Source: Stratiolaelaps scimitus (taxonomy: Eukaryota; Arthropoda; Arachnida; Mesostigmata; Laelapidae). From it: a stretch of DNA of 64,000 nucleotides. Below, piece by piece: positions 63,549 to 64,000 of the stretch. The stretch lies in the NCBI GenBank assembly GCA_019614645.1, contig JABWDB010000008.1, forward strand, positions 5,580,001 to 5,644,000, in the 5' to 3' direction. Under the pieces are notes generated by a model, which worked only from the letters and a program-made list of their open reading frames with translations, did no database searches and was not told where the DNA came from. Positions within the stretch are counted from its first letter, which is position 1, and every line of letters starts with the position of its first letter. Both the position numbers and the translations under genes were made by a program.

Positions 63549-64000
63549 CTGTTCGAAAGCGAAGAACGAGTGGGCGTCAGGCATCGCAGCTTTATCATGC
63601 GTCGTTATACGACATTGTGATTTAGACGGGTTTGGCCTCTGATACTAGTCTACACATGACTGTTGGGAAACATGATTATTCCTTTCGAATTTCAAATGTA
63701 TTATTAAAAGTTATATTATATAACAAATTCTAATATTGTAATGTTACTTGAACATTTCGATATTAAATTACATGCTGATTATTGCTGTCATTTTGCGCAT
63801 TTTGAAAACGCTATACGTCGTTACGGGCGTAGATGATGTTGCATATTTCTCAAATGTAACTTCGAGAAAGTGGTGAAACGCACTGTCCCGGCGAAGTGCG
63901 TCTGACCTTCAGCGACATTAGCGCGAGTCTCGGCGCTTTGACAGAGGATTCGCTCTTTGTTAATCATTGCTGTTATGTTAACTAGCAGCCGATCGTTTTC
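63549..64000 (-). other. Upstream intron of thymidylate kinase
   Basis: Sequence upstream (- strand) of the first visible thymidylate kinase exon. No P-loop exon can be recognised. A stretch at about 63850-63960 is less AT-rich but does not translate into any part of the kinase that I recognise. Confidence 0.5.

Noticed and set aside
1..64000. CRISPR arrays, bacterial operons, rRNA genes
   Set aside because: No regularly spaced repeats, ribosome-binding-site-led gene clusters or rRNA sequence were seen; introns show the DNA is eukaryotic.

Overview
Eukaryotic nuclear DNA from an animal, most likely an arthropod. GT-AG introns of a few hundred bases to about 5 kb, long AT-rich intergenic stretches, more than twenty (TA)n arrays, triplet-repeat (CAG/CCG) regions and retroposons all point this way. 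The protein families do not fix the taxon. A chelicerate, perhaps a parasitiform mite, is my guess only.

Layout. (1) 2134-3879, + strand: the 3' exons of the APC/C activator Fizzy-related/Cdh1; its N-terminal exons lie before the window or were not found. (2) 3880-12458: intergenic, with TA arrays and CAA/CAG repeats. (3) 12459-22819, - strand: a five-exon gene for the structure-specific endonuclease scaffold SLX4. It has a BTB domain, a SAP-like motif and the C-terminal SLX1-binding domain. The exon phases close exactly into 1319 codons plus stop. (4) 22820-35809: a GC- and triplet-rich region between the divergently transcribed SLX4 and the next gene, probably holding promoters and 5' UTR exons. 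(5) 35810-51890, + strand: a nine-exon gene for a coiled-coil protein of about 2,500 residues that I cannot assign to a named family, with alternative last exons and an AATAAA signal at 52135. (6) 51891-62676: a retroposon-rich intergenic region. It holds a 181-codon intronless orphan ORF on the - strand, three copies of a tRNA-derived SINE (one beyond, at 63072) and a poly(A) retroposon with a 15-bp target-site duplication. (7) 62677-63548, - strand: the last two exons of thymidylate kinase, continuing past the window end.

There is no operon logic here. The recognised genes share a loose cell-cycle and genome-maintenance theme (APC/C activation, Holliday-junction and crosslink repair, dTTP synthesis), but I read their proximity as ordinary synteny. 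The newest-looking material is the SINE family with its TTTACC-type tail, the small poly(A) retroposon, the orphan acidic ORF that abuts a SINE tail, and the unassigned giant coiled-coil protein.
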